A stretch of 64,000 nt of DNA from Hedera helix. Taxonomy: Eukaryota > Streptophyta > Magnoliopsida > Apiales > Araliaceae. Position numbers and translations under genes: made by a program. The DNA is taken from NCBI GenBank assembly GCA_947179155.2, contig OX359266.1, positions 42,495,039 to 42,559,038 on the forward strand. The letters are read 5' to 3'. Shown one piece after another: positions 63,316-64,000 of this stretch (position 1 is its first letter; every line of letters begins with the position of its first letter). Under the pieces are notes generated by a model, which was not told where the DNA came from, did not search any database, and saw only the letters and a program-made list of their open reading frames with translations.

Positions 63316-64000
63316 TATGACGACCCCAAATCCGGGTTCCATAACCTCGAGTTTGGTTCTTACTATTCAACACATTACTAACAATTAAATACATACATTG
63401 CATTTAAATATCGCGTAATAATACATATTGGTTCCTTTCAAAATGTTACAATACCAGGGTCTATCAACCTTAACATAAAAACAGTTCCTATTATAAGGAT
63501 TTACAAAAGGTTCTTCAACAGTAAATACACATTAAATCTCTAATTAGCATGCATAAGCTAACTTAATCTCTGGCTTTTCCTTTTCCCTTATCCTTCTTTG
63601 AGCAATCAGGTCTATCTGAAAAATGGTTCATGATATAGCAAGAATGAGCAACTAGTTTGCTCAGCAAGTTTAGAACAATCATAGAGATTTAATATATCAT
63701 GAATGAATGGGAAATATCATCAATGATTCAACAATAGATATAACAATTGTGAATGAAACAAGATTCAAATTTTAATAAACAGAATATTTGAATCTTAAAA
63801 TGCTGAGTGGTCACTAAGGACCCTGAACTAACGAGGGTATAATAGAGTTTCCTCTGACCCTTTGAGTTGTTTGGTTTTCAAGGGGATCAGCCTATTCAAT
63901 CCGCTGTATATGCATTACATTTAGTCACTGGCACCAAAGTCGGTTTCCCGACACAAAATCCCCTAATTTAGGGTTGTTCAATTCTCAGACTTAATATAAG
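63316..64000 (-). mobile_element. 3' end of LTR-like element 5, minus orientation, cut by window end
   Basis: Plus strand starts TATGACGACCCCAAATCC at 63316, the inverted form of an LTR 3' end (...GTCATA, the same altered last bases as element 1). The following 680 bases align, inverted, with 6760-7454 of element 1, including the TTTTTCAG-to-lysine-rich segment at about 63555-63625. The 5' end lies outside the window. Confidence 0.78.

Overview
The window is nuclear DNA of a flowering plant, almost certainly a eudicot. The evidence is AT-rich intergenic DNA full of transposons and microsatellites, genes with many GT-AG introns, and plant-specific proteins: a plant SYP1-type syntaxin, glyoxysomal isocitrate lyase, a VUP-type protein, a DUF868 protein and plant single-finger C2H2 repressors. 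No bacterial, organellar or viral genes were seen. The species cannot be named from the sequence alone.

Layout. 1-7.5 kb: repeats, dominated by a solo-LTR-like element (1351-7454) carrying a second one (2205-5183); both have target-site duplications. 7.5-11.5 kb: gene-poor, with MITEs. 11.6-12.57 kb: two-exon VUP-like gene (+). 12.6-21.2 kb: intergenic, with a G-box-bearing foldback element and small tandem repeats. 21.2-27.8 kb: 13-exon syntaxin gene of SYP131/SYP132 type (+), with a dead LINE in its third intron. 28.4-29.3 kb: DUF868 gene (-) whose 5' coding part looks broken. 30.8-33.6 kb: intact three-exon isocitrate lyase gene (-) with a peroxisomal C-terminus. 34.2-35.0 kb: very long ATT-rich microsatellite. 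37.3-38.2 and 41.7-45.0 kb: two copies of a PIF/Harbinger-like element, the second split by a MULE-like element holding a tandem array. 45.26-45.85 kb: C2H2 zinc-finger pseudogene (+). 47.4-49.0 kb: LINE remnant. 50.55-51.66 kb: intact paralogous C2H2 gene with an EAR motif (-). 53.9-63.3 kb: AT-rich satellite-like repeat interrupted by a minus-strand solo LTR, which is interrupted by another LTR-like element, which is interrupted by a CACTA element. 63.3 kb to the end: the 3' end of a further minus-strand LTR of the same family.

The genes do not form a pathway or cluster. The syntaxin acts in secretory fusion at the plasma membrane, isocitrate lyase in the glyoxylate cycle, and the C2H2 gene is probably a transcriptional repressor. 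Only the two C2H2 loci are related to each other: an inverted pair about 5 kb apart, one alive and one dead. I found no convincing new biological system. The most interesting signals are a short lysine-rich reading frame behind a splice-acceptor-like site, kept in four LTR copies; the well-resolved nested insertions (including an empty-site copy of the MULE target in the same window); and the disrupted N-terminus of the DUF868 gene.
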